NCBI RefSeq assembly: GCF_009720835.1
Contig: NZ_WNKZ01000026.1
Location: 1 to 62,739, forward strand
Source: Pseudoduganella buxea
GTDB taxonomy: Bacteria > Pseudomonadota > Gammaproteobacteria > Burkholderiales > Burkholderiaceae_D
Length of the DNA stretch: 62,739 bases
Reading direction: 5' to 3'
Part shown: positions 16,760 to 25,575 of the stretch, piece after piece
Layout: each line of letters opens with the position of its first letter
Numbering within the stretch: the first letter of the stretch is position 1
The notes under the pieces: generated by a model
Seen by the model: the letters and a program-made list of their open reading frames with translations, nothing else
Told to the model about the DNA's origin: nothing
The model's database searches: none
Position numbers and translations under genes: made by a program

Positions 16760-17689
16760 CTAGGCGGGACGCCGCTGTACGGCGGTCCGGCGGCCGATGG
16801 CGACCACCGCGATGACGGCGAGCGCGAACACGACATGCCCCGTCTGCAGCGCTTCGCCCAGCACGAGGGCAGCGCCGAGCAGGGTCAGGAAAGGCTGGAC
16901 CAGCTGCACCTGGCCGACGCGGGCCACGCCGCCCAGCGCCATGCCCCGGTACCAGAAGAAGAACCCCAGGAACATCGAGAACAGGCAGGTGTAGCCGAAG
17001 CCCAGCCAGGCCGGCAGGCCAGCCTGCGCGATGGCGCCGCCGTGCTGCCAGCACTGCCACACCGTCAGCGGCACGGCCACGGGCAGCGACAGCAGCAGGG
17101 CCCAGCAGATCACGGCTTCGCCGCCCAGGGTCTGCGCCAGCCGGCCGCCTTCCGCGTAGCCGAAGGCGGCGGCCAGCACGGCGGCGAAGATGGCCAGGTC
17201 GGCCGCATGCAGGCTGCCGCCGCCCTGGTACAAGGCGAAGCCGATGACGAGGCTCGACCCCAGCAGCGCGCTGCACCAGAAGGCGGGCGACGGCCGCTCA
17301 TGGCCCCGCAATGCGGCGAACAGGGCCGTGGCCAGGGGCAGGATGCCGACCAGCACGGCGCCGTGCGCGGCGGGCAAGGAGCGCATCGCCAGCGACGTCA
17401 GCAGGGGGAAGCCGATGACGCAGCCGGCCGCCACGGCCGCCAGCGCGGGCCAGGCCCGCCTGGGCGGTAGCGGTGCACGGCGCGACCACAGCCACAGGCC
17501 GGCCAGCAGCGCGGCGACGACGGCCCGGCCCATCGCCACGAAGATGGCGTCCAGTTCGGACACGGCCAGCCGGGTGAACGGCAAGGTCAGGCTGAAGATG
17601 GCGACCCCGACCAGGCCCAGCAGCATGCCGGCCAGTTCGGTGGCCGCGGCGGGGCGGGGCAGTGGCGCGGCGATCGGGCGGCTGGTCAT
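16760..17689 (-). CDS. EamA/DMT-family transporter
   Basis: 309 residues with about ten hydrophobic segments in two EamA repeats. Conserved pieces are FTRLAVSELDAIFVAMGRAVVAALL in the first half, GHERPSPAFW at the junction, and FLGFFFWYRGMALGGVARVGQVQLVQPFL in the second half. It is an inner-membrane exporter of small metabolites, often amino acids. It is divergent from a MocR-type regulator with a 102-bp shared promoter region, a very common pairing in which MocR controls the exporter. Confidence 0.9.
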   Translation of the reverse strand: MTSRPIAAPLPRPAAATELAGMLLGLVGVAIFSLTLPFTRLAVSELDAIFVAMGRAVVAALLAGLWLWSRRAPLPPRRAWPALAAVAAGCVIGFPLLTSLAMRSLPAAHGAVLVGILPLATALFAALRGHERPSPAFWCSALLGSSLVIGFALYQGGGSLHAADLAIFAAVLAAAFGYAEGGRLAQTLGGEAVICWALLLSLPVAVPLTVWQCWQHGGAIAQAGLPAWLGFGYTCLFSMFLGFFFWYRGMALGGVARVGQVQLVQPFLTLLGAALVLGEALQTGHVVFALAVIAVVAIGRRTAVQRRPA

Positions 17690-17791
17690 GGCGGTAGTGG
17701 ATTTTTAGTGACGTTGCAGGTATCGTAAGACAGTTCGCCAGTACAGTGCCTATACACTTTCCCGGCGCAAACCAAACACTGTGATGGGAAT
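17690..17791. promoter_or_regulatory. divergent promoter region of the EamA exporter and MocR regulator
   Basis: This 102-bp gap between divergent starts should carry both promoters and the MocR operator. I see short inverted elements, ACAGTG near 17741 and CACTGT near 17776, and a TATACA hexamer near 17752. They are plausible operator and -10 pieces but are not proven. Confidence 0.4.
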
Positions 17792-19231
17792 ATGACCAAT
17801 ACAGCAATCCCGGCCCCCGCTTCTGCCGTGGGCGCGCTCAGCCGCGCAGGGGCGGCGTCGCTGACGGACCAGATCGTCGCCACCGTGGCCGGGCGCGTCG
17901 ACGACGGCATGCTGCGCGCCGGCGCCCGCATGCCGTCGATCCGCGCCTTCGCCGCCAGCCACGGCGTGTCGCCGTTTACGGTGGTGGCGGCCTACGACAA
18001 GCTGGTGGCCCGTGGCTACCTGGAATCGCGCCGGGGCGCCGGCTTTTTCGTCCGGGCCCGCAGCGCGCCGCCCCGTGCGCCGTCCGCCGCTGCCGAACCC
18101 GTGCAGCAGCAACTGGACGTGGTCTGGCTGGTGCGCAATATGTTCCGCCAGCTGCCGCACCAGCAGATGCCGGGCACGGGCGTCCTGCCCAGCGAGTGGC
18201 TGGACGGCGCTGCCATCGCGCAGGCCCTGCGCCACGTGACGCGCCGGCGCGAGGATATCCTGCTGAACTACGGCGTGCCGCAAGGCTACCTGCCGCTGCG
18301 CCAGCAGTTGCAGCACAAGCTGGCGGCGCTGGAAATTGGCGCCGGGCCGGAGCAGATCGTCACGACGGCCGGCGTGACGCAGGCGCTGGACATGGTGGCG
18401 CGCGAATTCACCCGCCCGGGCGACACCATCTTCGTCGACGACCCGGCCTGGTTCCTGATGTTCGCGTCGTTCGCCGCGCTGGGCGCGCGCGTCATCGGCA
18501 TCCCGCGCCAGGCCGACGGCCCCGACCTGGCCCGCCTGGCCGAGCTGGCGGCGCTGCACAAGCCGAAGCTGTACGTCATCAACTCGGTACTGCACAACCC
18601 GACGTCGGCCTCGCTGTCGGCCGCCAAGGCCTTCCAGGTGCTGCGCATCGCCGAGCAGCACGGCATCACGGTGGTGGAGGACGACATCTATTGCGACCTG
18701 CACCCCGGCGCGGCGATCCAGCCCGTCACGCGCCTGGCCGCGCTGGACCAGCTGCGCAACGTGATCTACCTGGGCGGCTTTTCGAAGACGATGGCGGCAA
18801 ACCTGCGCGTGGGCTTCATCGCCACGTCGCCCGAGCTGGCGCGGCGCCTGTCGGACCGCAAGATGCTGCAGACCTTGACCACGTCCGATATCGGCGAGCG
18901 GGTGGTGCACCAGATCCTCGTCGAAGGCTCGTATCGCAAGCACGCCGAGCGCATGCGCCACCGCCTGGACGGGCTGCGCGCCCGCACCGTGCGACAGATG
19001 GAGCGGGTCGGCTTGACAATCGACACGGCGCCGCCGGCCGGGCTGTTCGTCTGGGCAGACGCCGGCCGCGACACGAACGTGCTGGCCGAACGGGCCATGG
19101 CCGCGGGCCTGCTGCTGGCCCCGGGCAGCCTGTTCTCGCCCACCCAGCTGCCGTCGAACTACATGCGCCTGAACATCGCCGCCATGCAGGACCCGGCCGT
19201 GTGGCGCTTCCTCGAGCGCGAGCTCACCTGA
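17792..19231 (+). CDS. MocR/PdxR-type GntR-family regulator with aminotransferase domain
   Basis: 479 residues. Winged helix GntR domain at ~25-95 (GARMPSIRAFAASHGVSPFTVVAAYDKLVARGYL in part) joined to a fold-type-I aminotransferase-like domain. That domain has GVPQGYLPLRQQL, VLHNPTSASLS, VEDDIYCDLHPG and PLP-lysine motif GGFSKTMAANLRVGF. Such proteins bind PLP-linked ligands and act as regulators rather than enzymes. It should control the divergent EamA exporter and perhaps itself. A TGATGGGAAT stretch just before the ATG could serve as a weak ribosome site. Confidence 0.92.
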   Translation: MTNTAIPAPASAVGALSRAGAASLTDQIVATVAGRVDDGMLRAGARMPSIRAFAASHGVSPFTVVAAYDKLVARGYLESRRGAGFFVRARSAPPRAPSAAAEPVQQQLDVVWLVRNMFRQLPHQQMPGTGVLPSEWLDGAAIAQALRHVTRRREDILLNYGVPQGYLPLRQQLQHKLAALEIGAGPEQIVTTAGVTQALDMVAREFTRPGDTIFVDDPAWFLMFASFAALGARVIGIPRQADGPDLARLAELAALHKPKLYVINSVLHNPTSASLSAAKAFQVLRIAEQHGITVVEDDIYCDLHPGAAIQPVTRLAALDQLRNVIYLGGFSKTMAANLRVGFIATSPELARRLSDRKMLQTLTTSDIGERVVHQILVEGSYRKHAERMRHRLDGLRARTVRQMERVGLTIDTAPPAGLFVWADAGRDTNVLAERAMAAGLLLAPGSLFSPTQLPSNYMRLNIAAMQDPAVWRFLERELT

Positions 19232-19251
19232 AGCCCGCCCGACCGCGGCCC

Positions 19252-19320
19252 AAAACCGGGGACAGTCCCCTGTTTTCAGGCAATGTTGCTGCAAAAATGG
19301 GGTCTGTCCCCATTTTTTTG
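19252..19320. repeat. double-hairpin GGGGACAGTCCCC repeat element
   Basis: Two palindromes in tandem: AAAACCGGGGACAGTCCCC(T)GTTTT at 19252-19276, and an AAAATGGGG-TCTGT-CCCCATTTT hairpin followed by T residues at ~19293-19319. It lies 20 bp after the MocR stop, so the second hairpin could terminate transcription. Related palindromes occur at 23363 and 38790 in this window. Confidence 0.7.
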
Positions 19321-19471
19321 GCAATATTTCACGGCTGTCCGTGTGGGCTGAAAAGTTATATGATTGGCATCCCGTGGGCAGGTGCCGCAGGCGGGGTCTT
19401 GAAATCGCTCAAAAGACATCCATATCCCGGCAATCCCTGAACCCCTGCTCAACAATATTATTGAGGTAGAA

Positions 19472-21379
19472 ATGGCTGATAACAAAGAAACTCTGGGCTT
19501 CCAGGCCGAAGTGAAACAACTGCTGCAGTTGATGATCCACTCGCTGTACTCGAACAAGGAAATCTTCCTGCGCGAGCTGATCTCGAATGCATCGGATGCG
19601 GCCGACAAGCTGCGCTTCGAGGCGATCAACAACGACGCCCTGTACGGCAACGACCACGAACTGGCCATCAAGGTCAGCTTCGACAAGGCCGCCCGCACCA
19701 TCACCATTTCGGACAACGGCATCGGCATGAGCCGGGACGAGGTCATCTCGCACCTGGGCACGATCGCCAAGTCCGGCACCAAGGAATTCTTCGGCAAATT
19801 GTCCGGCGACCAGCAGAAGGACGCGGCCCTGATCGGCCAGTTCGGCGTCGGCTTCTACTCCGGCTTCATCGTCGCCGACAAGATCACCGTCGAGACGCGC
19901 CGGGCGGGGCTCGAAGCGACTGACGCCGTGCGCTGGGAATCGAGCGGCGAGGGCGACTACAGCGTCGAGGCCATCGAGAAGACGGGCCGCGGCACCGATA
20001 TCACCCTGCACCTGCGCGAAGGCGAGGACGAGCTGCTGTCGGCATGGAAGCTCAAGTCCATCATCCGCAAGTACTCCGACCATATCTCGCTGCCGATCCA
20101 GATGGCGAAAGAGGAATGGGACGAGGAGAAGAAGGAAACCGTCACGAAGGACGAGCTGGAAACCATCAACCAGGCCAGCGCCCTGTGGGCCCGTTCGAAG
20201 AGCGACATCACGCCCGAGCAGTACGAGGAGTTCTACAAGCACGTGTCGCACGACTTCGCCGCGCCGCTGACCTACACGCACAACCGCGTGGAAGGGCGCA
20301 GCGAGTACACGCAGCTGCTGTACGTGCCGGCCAAGGCCCCGTTCGACCTGTGGGACCGCAACAAGCGCGGCGGCCTGAAGCTGTACGTCAAGCGCGTCTT
20401 CATCATGGACGACGCCGAGCAGCTGATGCCGACCTACCTGCGCTTCGTCAAGGGCGTGATCGACTCGGCCGACCTGCCGCTGAACGTGTCGCGTGAAATC
20501 CTGCAGGAGTCGCGCGACGTCAAGGCCATCCGCGAAGGCTCGACCAAGCGTGTCATCGGCATGCTGGAAGAGCTGGCGAACGCCGAAGAGCAGGACAAGA
20601 AGGACAAGTACGCCACCTTCTGGACCGAATTCGGCCAGGTGCTGAAGGAAGGCATCGGCGAGGACATGGGCAACAAGGACCGCCTGGCCAAGCTGCTGCG
20701 CTTCGCCTCGACCCACGCCGACACGGCTGACCAGAACGTGGCGCTGGCCGACTACGTGGCGCGCATGAAGGAAGGCCAGGAGAAGATCTATTACGTGACC
20801 GCCGACAGCTTCACGGCCGCGAAGAACAGCCCGCACCTGGAGATCTTCCGGAAAAAAGGCGTCGAAGTACTGCTGCTGACGGACCGCGTCGACGAATGGA
20901 TGCTGTCCTTCCTGACCGAGTTCGAAGGCAAGGAGCTGGTGTCCGTCGCCAAGGGCGGCCTGGACCTGGGCCAGCTGGAAGACGAGGCCGAGAAGAAGGA
21001 ACACGAGGAAACGGAAAACCAGTACAAGGAGCTGGTGACGAAGATGGGCGAGGCGCTGGCCGACAAGGCCAAGGAAGTGCGCGTGACGTTCCGCCTGACC
21101 GATTCGCCTGCCTGCCTGGTGGCGGACGAGCACGAGCTGTCGGGCAACCTGCTGCGCATGCTGAAGGCGGCCGGCCAGAATGCGCCGGAATCGAAGCCCA
21201 TCCTGGAAATCAATCCGAACCACCCCCTGGTCACGCGCCTGAAGTATGAGAACGCGGAAGACGGCAAGTTCGCCGACTGGACCCATATCCTGTTCGACCA
21301 GGCGCTGCTGGCCGAAGGCGGTACGCTGACGGACCCGGCCGCGTTCGTGAAGCGCATCAACGAGATGCTGCTGAAGTAA
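19472..21379 (+). CDS. htpG: molecular chaperone HtpG (Hsp90)
   Basis: 635 residues, the usual length for bacterial Hsp90. The N-terminal ATPase domain has [18 protein letters not shown], then [25 protein letters not shown] (in pieces) and [15 protein letters not shown]. The middle domain has the catalytic-loop region with [17 protein letters not shown]. The C-terminal dimerisation domain completes the length. It is cytosolic, ATP-dependent and helps proteins fold, especially under heat. The ATG at 19472 follows a TTGAGGTAGAA ribosome site. A perfect terminator follows the gene. Confidence 0.98.
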   Translation: MADNKETLGFQAEVKQLLQLMIHSLYSNKEIFLRELISNASDAADKLRFEAINNDALYGNDHELAIKVSFDKAARTITISDNGIGMSRDEVISHLGTIAKSGTKEFFGKLSGDQQKDAALIGQFGVGFYSGFIVADKITVETRRAGLEATDAVRWESSGEGDYSVEAIEKTGRGTDITLHLREGEDELLSAWKLKSIIRKYSDHISLPIQMAKEEWDEEKKETVTKDELETINQASALWARSKSDITPEQYEEFYKHVSHDFAAPLTYTHNRVEGRSEYTQLLYVPAKAPFDLWDRNKRGGLKLYVKRVFIMDDAEQLMPTYLRFVKGVIDSADLPLNVSREILQESRDVKAIREGSTKRVIGMLEELANAEEQDKKDKYATFWTEFGQVLKEGIGEDMGNKDRLAKLLRFASTHADTADQNVALADYVARMKEGQEKIYYVTADSFTAAKNSPHLEIFRKKGVEVLLLTDRVDEWMLSFLTEFEGKELVSVAKGGLDLGQLEDEAEKKEHEETENQYKELVTKMGEALADKAKEVRVTFRLTDSPACLVADEHELSGNLLRMLKAAGQNAPESKPILEINPNHPLVTRLKYENAEDGKFADWTHILFDQALLAEGGTLTDPAAFVKRINEMLLK

Positions 21380-21412
21380 CTCACGCGGCAGCAATACGAG
21401 CACCACAGCAGC

Positions 21413-21443
21413 GGCCCGGTCGGCAATCGACCGGGCCTTTTTT
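21413..21443 (+). terminator. rho-independent terminator after htpG
   Basis: A perfect 10-bp stem (GGCCCGGTCG / CGACCGGGCC) with loop GCAAT is followed by six T residues, starting 33 bp after the htpG stop. Confidence 0.92.
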
Positions 21444-21542
21444 CGTTGGAAATTTGCGCGAGCCACGCAGGTATTGATGCATGGCAACTTCGGCGTGCCA
21501 GTGCGCCGCTATGCTGGGCTTCCACTTTCACGGGGAAGCGCC

Positions 21543-22100
21543 ATGTACACCACTGCCGGCGGTCTGTTCATGCTTGCCGCCGCCGTCCTGTCGCCGGGTT
21601 TGCCGGGCACCCTGGCCGCGGCCAATCCACCCGACGCAATTGTCCAGGGCGCGGAACTGCCGCCCGACCCGGGCGAGGCGGGACGCGAGACCCTGGCCGG
21701 CATCGACACGAACGACAACGGCCTGCGCGACGACCTGGAGCGCCATATCGCCCGCCACTTCGGCAGCGACAGGCGGGTGGTGCGGGCCGTCGAGAATGCC
21801 GTGATCGCCAGCCAGTACGGCATCCTCGCCACCAACGACGAGGATTCGCGCCATGCACTGGCAATGCTGACGCACGCCGGCGACTGCATGGGCACCATCG
21901 CCGCCCGGCTGGCTCCTTACGGCGATGCCCTGTGGCGGCTGCGCCGCATGATCGACGACACGCCCGAACGCAAGCAGGCGATGGCCCGGCACATGGGGCG
22001 CGTGCTGCGCCTGCATGTCGTCATGAACGAGCAGCAGGAATGGACCGAGCATTGCGACGGCCGCGTCGACGAAGTGGTGGCGCCGCCGCCGGAGGTGTAG
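21543..22100 (+). CDS. exported protein with one EF-hand-like calcium loop
   Basis: 185 residues from the ATG at 21543, which follows a ggggaag site and opens a signal peptide (MYTTAGGLFMLAAAVLSPG, then cleavage near LAAA). Residues ~58-69 read DTNDNGLRDDLE. This matches the EF-hand/dockerin calcium loop DxNxNGxxDDxE, often seen in exported proteins. The rest is mostly helical, with two cysteines (GDCMGT and EHCDG) that could pair. No enzyme signature was seen and the function is unknown. Confidence 0.72.
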   Translation: MYTTAGGLFMLAAAVLSPGLPGTLAAANPPDAIVQGAELPPDPGEAGRETLAGIDTNDNGLRDDLERHIARHFGSDRRVVRAVENAVIASQYGILATNDEDSRHALAMLTHAGDCMGTIAARLAPYGDALWRLRRMIDDTPERKQAMARHMGRVLRLHVVMNEQQEWTEHCDGRVDEVVAPPPEV

Positions 22101-22139
22101 TACTCGCCCCGAATTGCCGGGGCCGGGCCGGCCCTTCCC

Positions 22140-22396
22140 TCAAGCGCCTGCCAGGTCCGGCAAATCGTAGCCGCCCCGCACGCGGGCCTCGCGCAGCACG
22201 GCGCGCGGCGGCTTGCCCAGGGTGCGCACGAACGCGCGGCGCATCCTTTCCTCACGGGGCGGCCGTCGGGCGACACCGTCTCGACTTCATGGCGTGCCTC
22301 GCCCTGTATCAGGTTGGCCACTTCGAAGACGATCAGGGCGGGCAGGTCCCGGATCTGGAAACCGGGGAAGACGACAAGGGCGATGCGATTGGCCAT
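22140..22396 (-). pseudogene. GlxA-family regulator with large internal deletion
   Basis: On the minus strand the ATG at 22396 opens MANRIALVVFPGFQIRDLPA and continues to VETVSPDGRPV, the start of a DJ-1/PfpI domain as in GlxA-type regulators. It then jumps, out of frame, to ERMRRAFVRTLGKPP and RAVLREARVR with a stop at 22140-22142. That is the end of the AraC-type HTH that closes such proteins. Roughly 230 residues between these two ends are missing. The gene is clearly dead. Confidence 0.72.
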
Positions 22397-22432
22397 GGAT
22401 GTCCTGAAAGGAGGGGTTTTAGTCCCGCGCGC

Positions 22433-22603
22433 CATGCCGCTGGACGCCTTATCGCCGAAACGATGCGGGGCCTTGCGACGGATGCCGAGGAGGTGCTGGT
22501 CGACAGCGTGCGGCCGCTGCGCGACAATCCCGGCGCCGGCGAGCATGCGCTCGTCAACGCCTTCAACACGGCGATGGTGGCCAACCCGATTCCCCAGGCC
22601 TGA
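22433..22603 (+). pseudogene. C-terminal relic of a short-chain dehydrogenase/reductase
   Basis: The frame ending at the TGA 22601-22603 reads AAGRLIAETMRGLATDAEEVLVD and then about 30 more residues. The EEVLVD phrase is typical of the end of SDR-family oxidoreductases. No Rossmann motif (TGxxxGxG) or YxxxK site precedes it, so only about the last 55 residues remain. It is divergent from the GlxA relic. GlxA/SDR gene pairs facing away from each other are common, so both probably decayed together. Confidence 0.5.
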
Positions 22604-22636
22604 TGGCCAAGGGGAGGGCAGGCCCCCTGGTCTGGT

Positions 22637-23242
22637 CTACCGGGCACCCTGCCTGCGCCGCCGCGCCAGCACCAGCAACAGGGGCGCGCCGGCCGCCAGC
22701 ATCGCCACGGTGGCCGGCTCCGGCACCGGCTGCAGGAAGCCGCGGATCTCTCCGCCCGGCGCGAAAGTGCTGTGCACGTTCAGGTAGGCCTGGCCGCCAT
22801 TGAGCCCGGCCAGCAGGGCCGCCTCGGCGCCTGCCGTGGTGCCGCCGTTGGCGTTGATGAAAGCCTGGTTCCACGTGGCCGGATCGGTGGTGTCGAACAC
22901 GTGGAAGTAGCTGCCCGACGTCACGCCGGCGGGGAAGTCGATGAAGGTGGGTGTCTGCGAGGCCACGCCGGCCGTGCCTTCGCCCGGCACGGCTGTGCAG
23001 CAGTGGATGTGGGTGGCGGTGGTCGTTCCAAGCAAACCGGAAAACGTCACGTCCACGGACAAGGTGTGGGCCGTCAGATCCAGCTCGACCGTGGCCGTGC
23101 CCGTCCCCGGTGACCCGTTCGGCGGCGCTTCGGCCGCGCCGCTCAGGGTGGTCGTGAAGATGGCGGCCTGGGCACTTAATCCGACCAGCATGAAGGCCAG
23201 CGCGGCGGTCGCCTTGATTCCCGTTGTGACGATATTGGACAT
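22637..23242 (-). CDS. CHRD-domain protein with PEP-CTERM sorting signal
   Basis: 201 residues from the ATG at 23242 (GAGGAG site). Signal peptide at 1-26 ending SAQA. Then a CHRD domain: TTLSGAAEAPPNGSPGTGTA, THIHCCTAVPGEGTAG, and AYLNVHSTFAPGGEIRGFL near the end. The C-terminus is a textbook PEP-CTERM tail: VPEPAT, a hydrophobic segment and a basic cluster (ARRRRQ). The tail predicts sorting by an exosortase and display or release at the cell surface with exopolysaccharide. No exosortase gene is in this window. Confidence 0.92.
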   Translation of the reverse strand: MSNIVTTGIKATAALAFMLVGLSAQAAIFTTTLSGAAEAPPNGSPGTGTATVELDLTAHTLSVDVTFSGLLGTTTATHIHCCTAVPGEGTAGVASQTPTFIDFPAGVTSGSYFHVFDTTDPATWNQAFINANGGTTAGAEAALLAGLNGGQAYLNVHSTFAPGGEIRGFLQPVPEPATVAMLAAGAPLLLVLARRRRQGAR

Positions 23243-23362
23243 GACTCGATCTCCTCGGCGTAATAAGAAATCATCGTGCAAGCAAATGGCGCGCCCGGCG
23301 CGCACAAGGTGAAAAATCAAGGACTTGGCCGATTTTCCTCACTGAACTGTCAAATCCATCGA

Positions 23363-23411
23363 CAAAGTTGCCTGAAAACCAGGGACTGTCCCTGGTTTTC
23401 AGGCAACTTTG
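23363..23411. repeat. perfect 49-bp palindrome
   Basis: Two perfect 23-bp arms flank a CTG centre. The core is CCAGGGACTGTCCCTGG. It lies between divergent genes, so a terminator role is unlikely. It belongs with the related palindromes at 19252 and 38790 and looks like a dispersed intergenic repeat. Confidence 0.8.
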
Positions 23412-23513
23412 CCGGAGCGCGCACGGTTGAACGCGGCTGCTGTCTGTGGGGCGGGTTCTAAAGTAAAATACAATATTGCTGTTCATCCATAAACATTCGG
23501 GCCGTCTCGCTCC

Positions 23514-25109
23514 ATGCAACACAGTATCTGTTCCGTCCTCCTGATCGACGACGAAGCGCTGGCGCGGGATTACCTGCAGCACAGTCTGGAAGACCACGCC
23601 GACATCGCGCTCTGTTACGAACATTGCGCCGAACGGGCCGTGGAGCTGGCCCTGCGGGTCGAGGCCACGGTCGTGCTGGTCGACCTGCGCATGCCCGGCA
23701 CGGACGGCTTTACCGTCGTGCGCAACCTGCGCGCCGATCCCCGTACCGCCAGTATTCCCGTCGTGCTGCTGTCATCCGAGCAGGATGCGGAGATCAAGGT
23801 GCAGGCATTTGCGGCCGGTGCCAACGATTACCTGGTGAAGTGGCCCGACCCGCGCGAGCTGGTGGCGCGGGTGCGCTATCACAGCGGTGCCTGCGTGGCC
23901 GCGCGCCAGCGCGACGAGGCGTTTGCGTCGCTGGCGCGCAGCCAGGAAGCGCTGCGGGCCAGCCAGGCCGCGCTGCACCAGGCCCAGAAGATGGAAGCCA
24001 TCGGCCAGTTGACGGGCGGCGTGGCGCATGACTTCAACAACGTGCTGCAGATCATCGGCGGCAACCTGCAATTGCTGAAACTGATCGGCGGCGTCAACGA
24101 CAATGCCCGCACCCGCATCGATACGGCACTGGCCGGCGTCGAGCGGGGCGCGCGCCTGGCGGCCCACCTGCTGGCTTTTGCCCGGCGCCAGCCGCTGCAG
24201 GCCGTCGTCATCGACCCGTCGGCCGTGCTGGCCGACATGGAGGACATGCTGCGCCGCGTGCTGGGGCCGCAGGCCGCCATCGTCACCGATATCGCGCCCG
24301 CGCTGTGGAGCACGGCGGTCGACCCCAGCCAGCTGCACAACGTCATCCTGAACCTGGCCATCAACGCGCGCGACGCCATGCCGGGCGGCGGCACTTTGAC
24401 CCTGCGCGCGCGCAACATCCCCAGCGGCGCGCCGGAGCTGTCGGAAACGGGCAATGGCGACTACCTGATGATCGAAGTGGCCGACACGGGCAAGGGCATG
24501 GCGCCCGACGTGCTGCACCGCGCCTTCGAGCCTTTCTTCACGACCAAGCCCACCGGCCAGGGCACGGGCCTGGGCCTGTCGATGGCGTACGGCTTCGTCA
24601 AGCAGTCCGGCGGCGAGATTTCCCTGAAAAGTACCCCGGGCCAGGGCACCAGCGTGCGCATTTTCCTGCGCCGCAGCGAGCAGGCCCCGGCCCACGAGGA
24701 AGAAACGCAATCGGCGCCCCTGTTCGGCGGCATCGAGACCATCCTCGTGGTGGAAGACGAGACGGCCGTGCGCGAAGCGACGGCCGAACTGCTGTCGGCA
24801 CTGGGCTACCAGGTGCTGCAGGCCGAGGATGCCGACCACGCCGCGCGCCAGATCGAGGACGGCGCCGACATCGACCTGCTGTTCACGGACGTGATCATGC
24901 CCGGCCGCATGAGCAGCCTGGAACTGTCGGAACTGGTGCGGCGCAAGCTGCCGAAGGCGCAGATCCTGTTTACGTCGGGGTATGCGGAAGGGGTGCTGGC
25001 CCACGAAGGGAAACTGGACCCCACCATCAGCCTGCTGCAGAAGCCGTACAACGCGGACGTGCTGAGCGCCCGCATCCGCCACCTGCTGCGGCGGCGCAAG
25101 GCCGCCTGA
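23514..25109 (+). CDS. hybrid two-component protein, receiver-histidine kinase-receiver
   Basis: 531 residues. N-terminal receiver with acceptor Asp57 (VVLVDLRMPGTDG). A coiled linker at ~130-158 leads to HisKA with phospho-His172 in GQLTGGVAHDFNN. The HATPase domain has NLAINARDAMPGGG and FEPFFTTKPTGQGTGLGLS. A second receiver follows (LLFTDVIMPG). There is no membrane segment or input domain, so it should respond through its N-terminal receiver. This order is typical of FixL/NtrB-like soluble hybrids. It converges on the phytochrome response regulator, with the two stops only 6 bp apart. Confidence 0.93.
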   Translation: MQHSICSVLLIDDEALARDYLQHSLEDHADIALCYEHCAERAVELALRVEATVVLVDLRMPGTDGFTVVRNLRADPRTASIPVVLLSSEQDAEIKVQAFAAGANDYLVKWPDPRELVARVRYHSGACVAARQRDEAFASLARSQEALRASQAALHQAQKMEAIGQLTGGVAHDFNNVLQIIGGNLQLLKLIGGVNDNARTRIDTALAGVERGARLAAHLLAFARRQPLQAVVIDPSAVLADMEDMLRRVLGPQAAIVTDIAPALWSTAVDPSQLHNVILNLAINARDAMPGGGTLTLRARNIPSGAPELSETGNGDYLMIEVADTGKGMAPDVLHRAFEPFFTTKPTGQGTGLGLSMAYGFVKQSGGEISLKSTPGQGTSVRIFLRRSEQAPAHEEETQSAPLFGGIETILVVEDETAVREATAELLSALGYQVLQAEDADHAARQIEDGADIDLLFTDVIMPGRMSSLELSELVRRKLPKAQILFTSGYAEGVLAHEGKLDPTISLLQKPYNADVLSARIRHLLRRRKAA

Positions 25110-25115
25110 CGAGGC

Positions 25116-25574
25116 TTATTGCTGCGGGCGCACGTAGCGCTGCGACCCCGGTGGCGGTTCGTTCAGCACGGCCCAGAAGATGCCCAGGTCGGAAATGGCG
25201 CGGACGAATTCCTGGAAGTCGACCGGCTTGACGACATAGGCGTTCACGCCCAGTTCATAGCTGCGTACCAGGTCCTGCTCCTCGCGCGAGGACGTCAGCA
25301 TCACCACCGGCAGGCTGCGCAACTCAGTTGCGCCGCGGATTTCGCGGAGCACTTCCAGCCCGTCCACCTTCGGCAGTTTCAAATCGAGCAGCACAACGGC
25401 CGGATTGCCCTTTTGCCGGCCCGTGAACTCGCCGCGGCAGTTCAGGTAGTCGAGCGCCTCGGCGCCGTCGCGCACGATGATGACTTCGTTGGCGAGCTGA
25501 CTCTTCTCCAGAGCGATCAGGGTCAGTTCGAGGTCGTGGGGGTTGTCTTCCACGAGGAGGATGGGTTTGATCAT
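25116..25574 (-). CDS. single-domain response regulator, Rcp1-like, partner of the phytochrome
   Basis: 152 residues of one receiver domain, with acidic pair ED (10) and acceptor Asp64 (VVLLDLKLPKVDGLE), Thr/Ser TSS and Lys in VVKPVDF. The insert DYLNCRGEFTGRQKGNPAV is the mark of Rcp1-type regulators that pair with phytochromes. Its ATG starts one base after the phytochrome stop (TAG-C-ATG), so the pair is coupled. There is no output domain; it probably passes the signal on by phosphotransfer or protein contact. Confidence 0.94.
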   Translation of the reverse strand: MIKPILLVEDNPHDLELTLIALEKSQLANEVIIVRDGAEALDYLNCRGEFTGRQKGNPAVVLLDLKLPKVDGLEVLREIRGATELRSLPVVMLTSSREEQDLVRSYELGVNAYVVKPVDFQEFVRAISDLGIFWAVLNEPPPGSQRYVRPQQ

Positions 25575-25575
25575 G

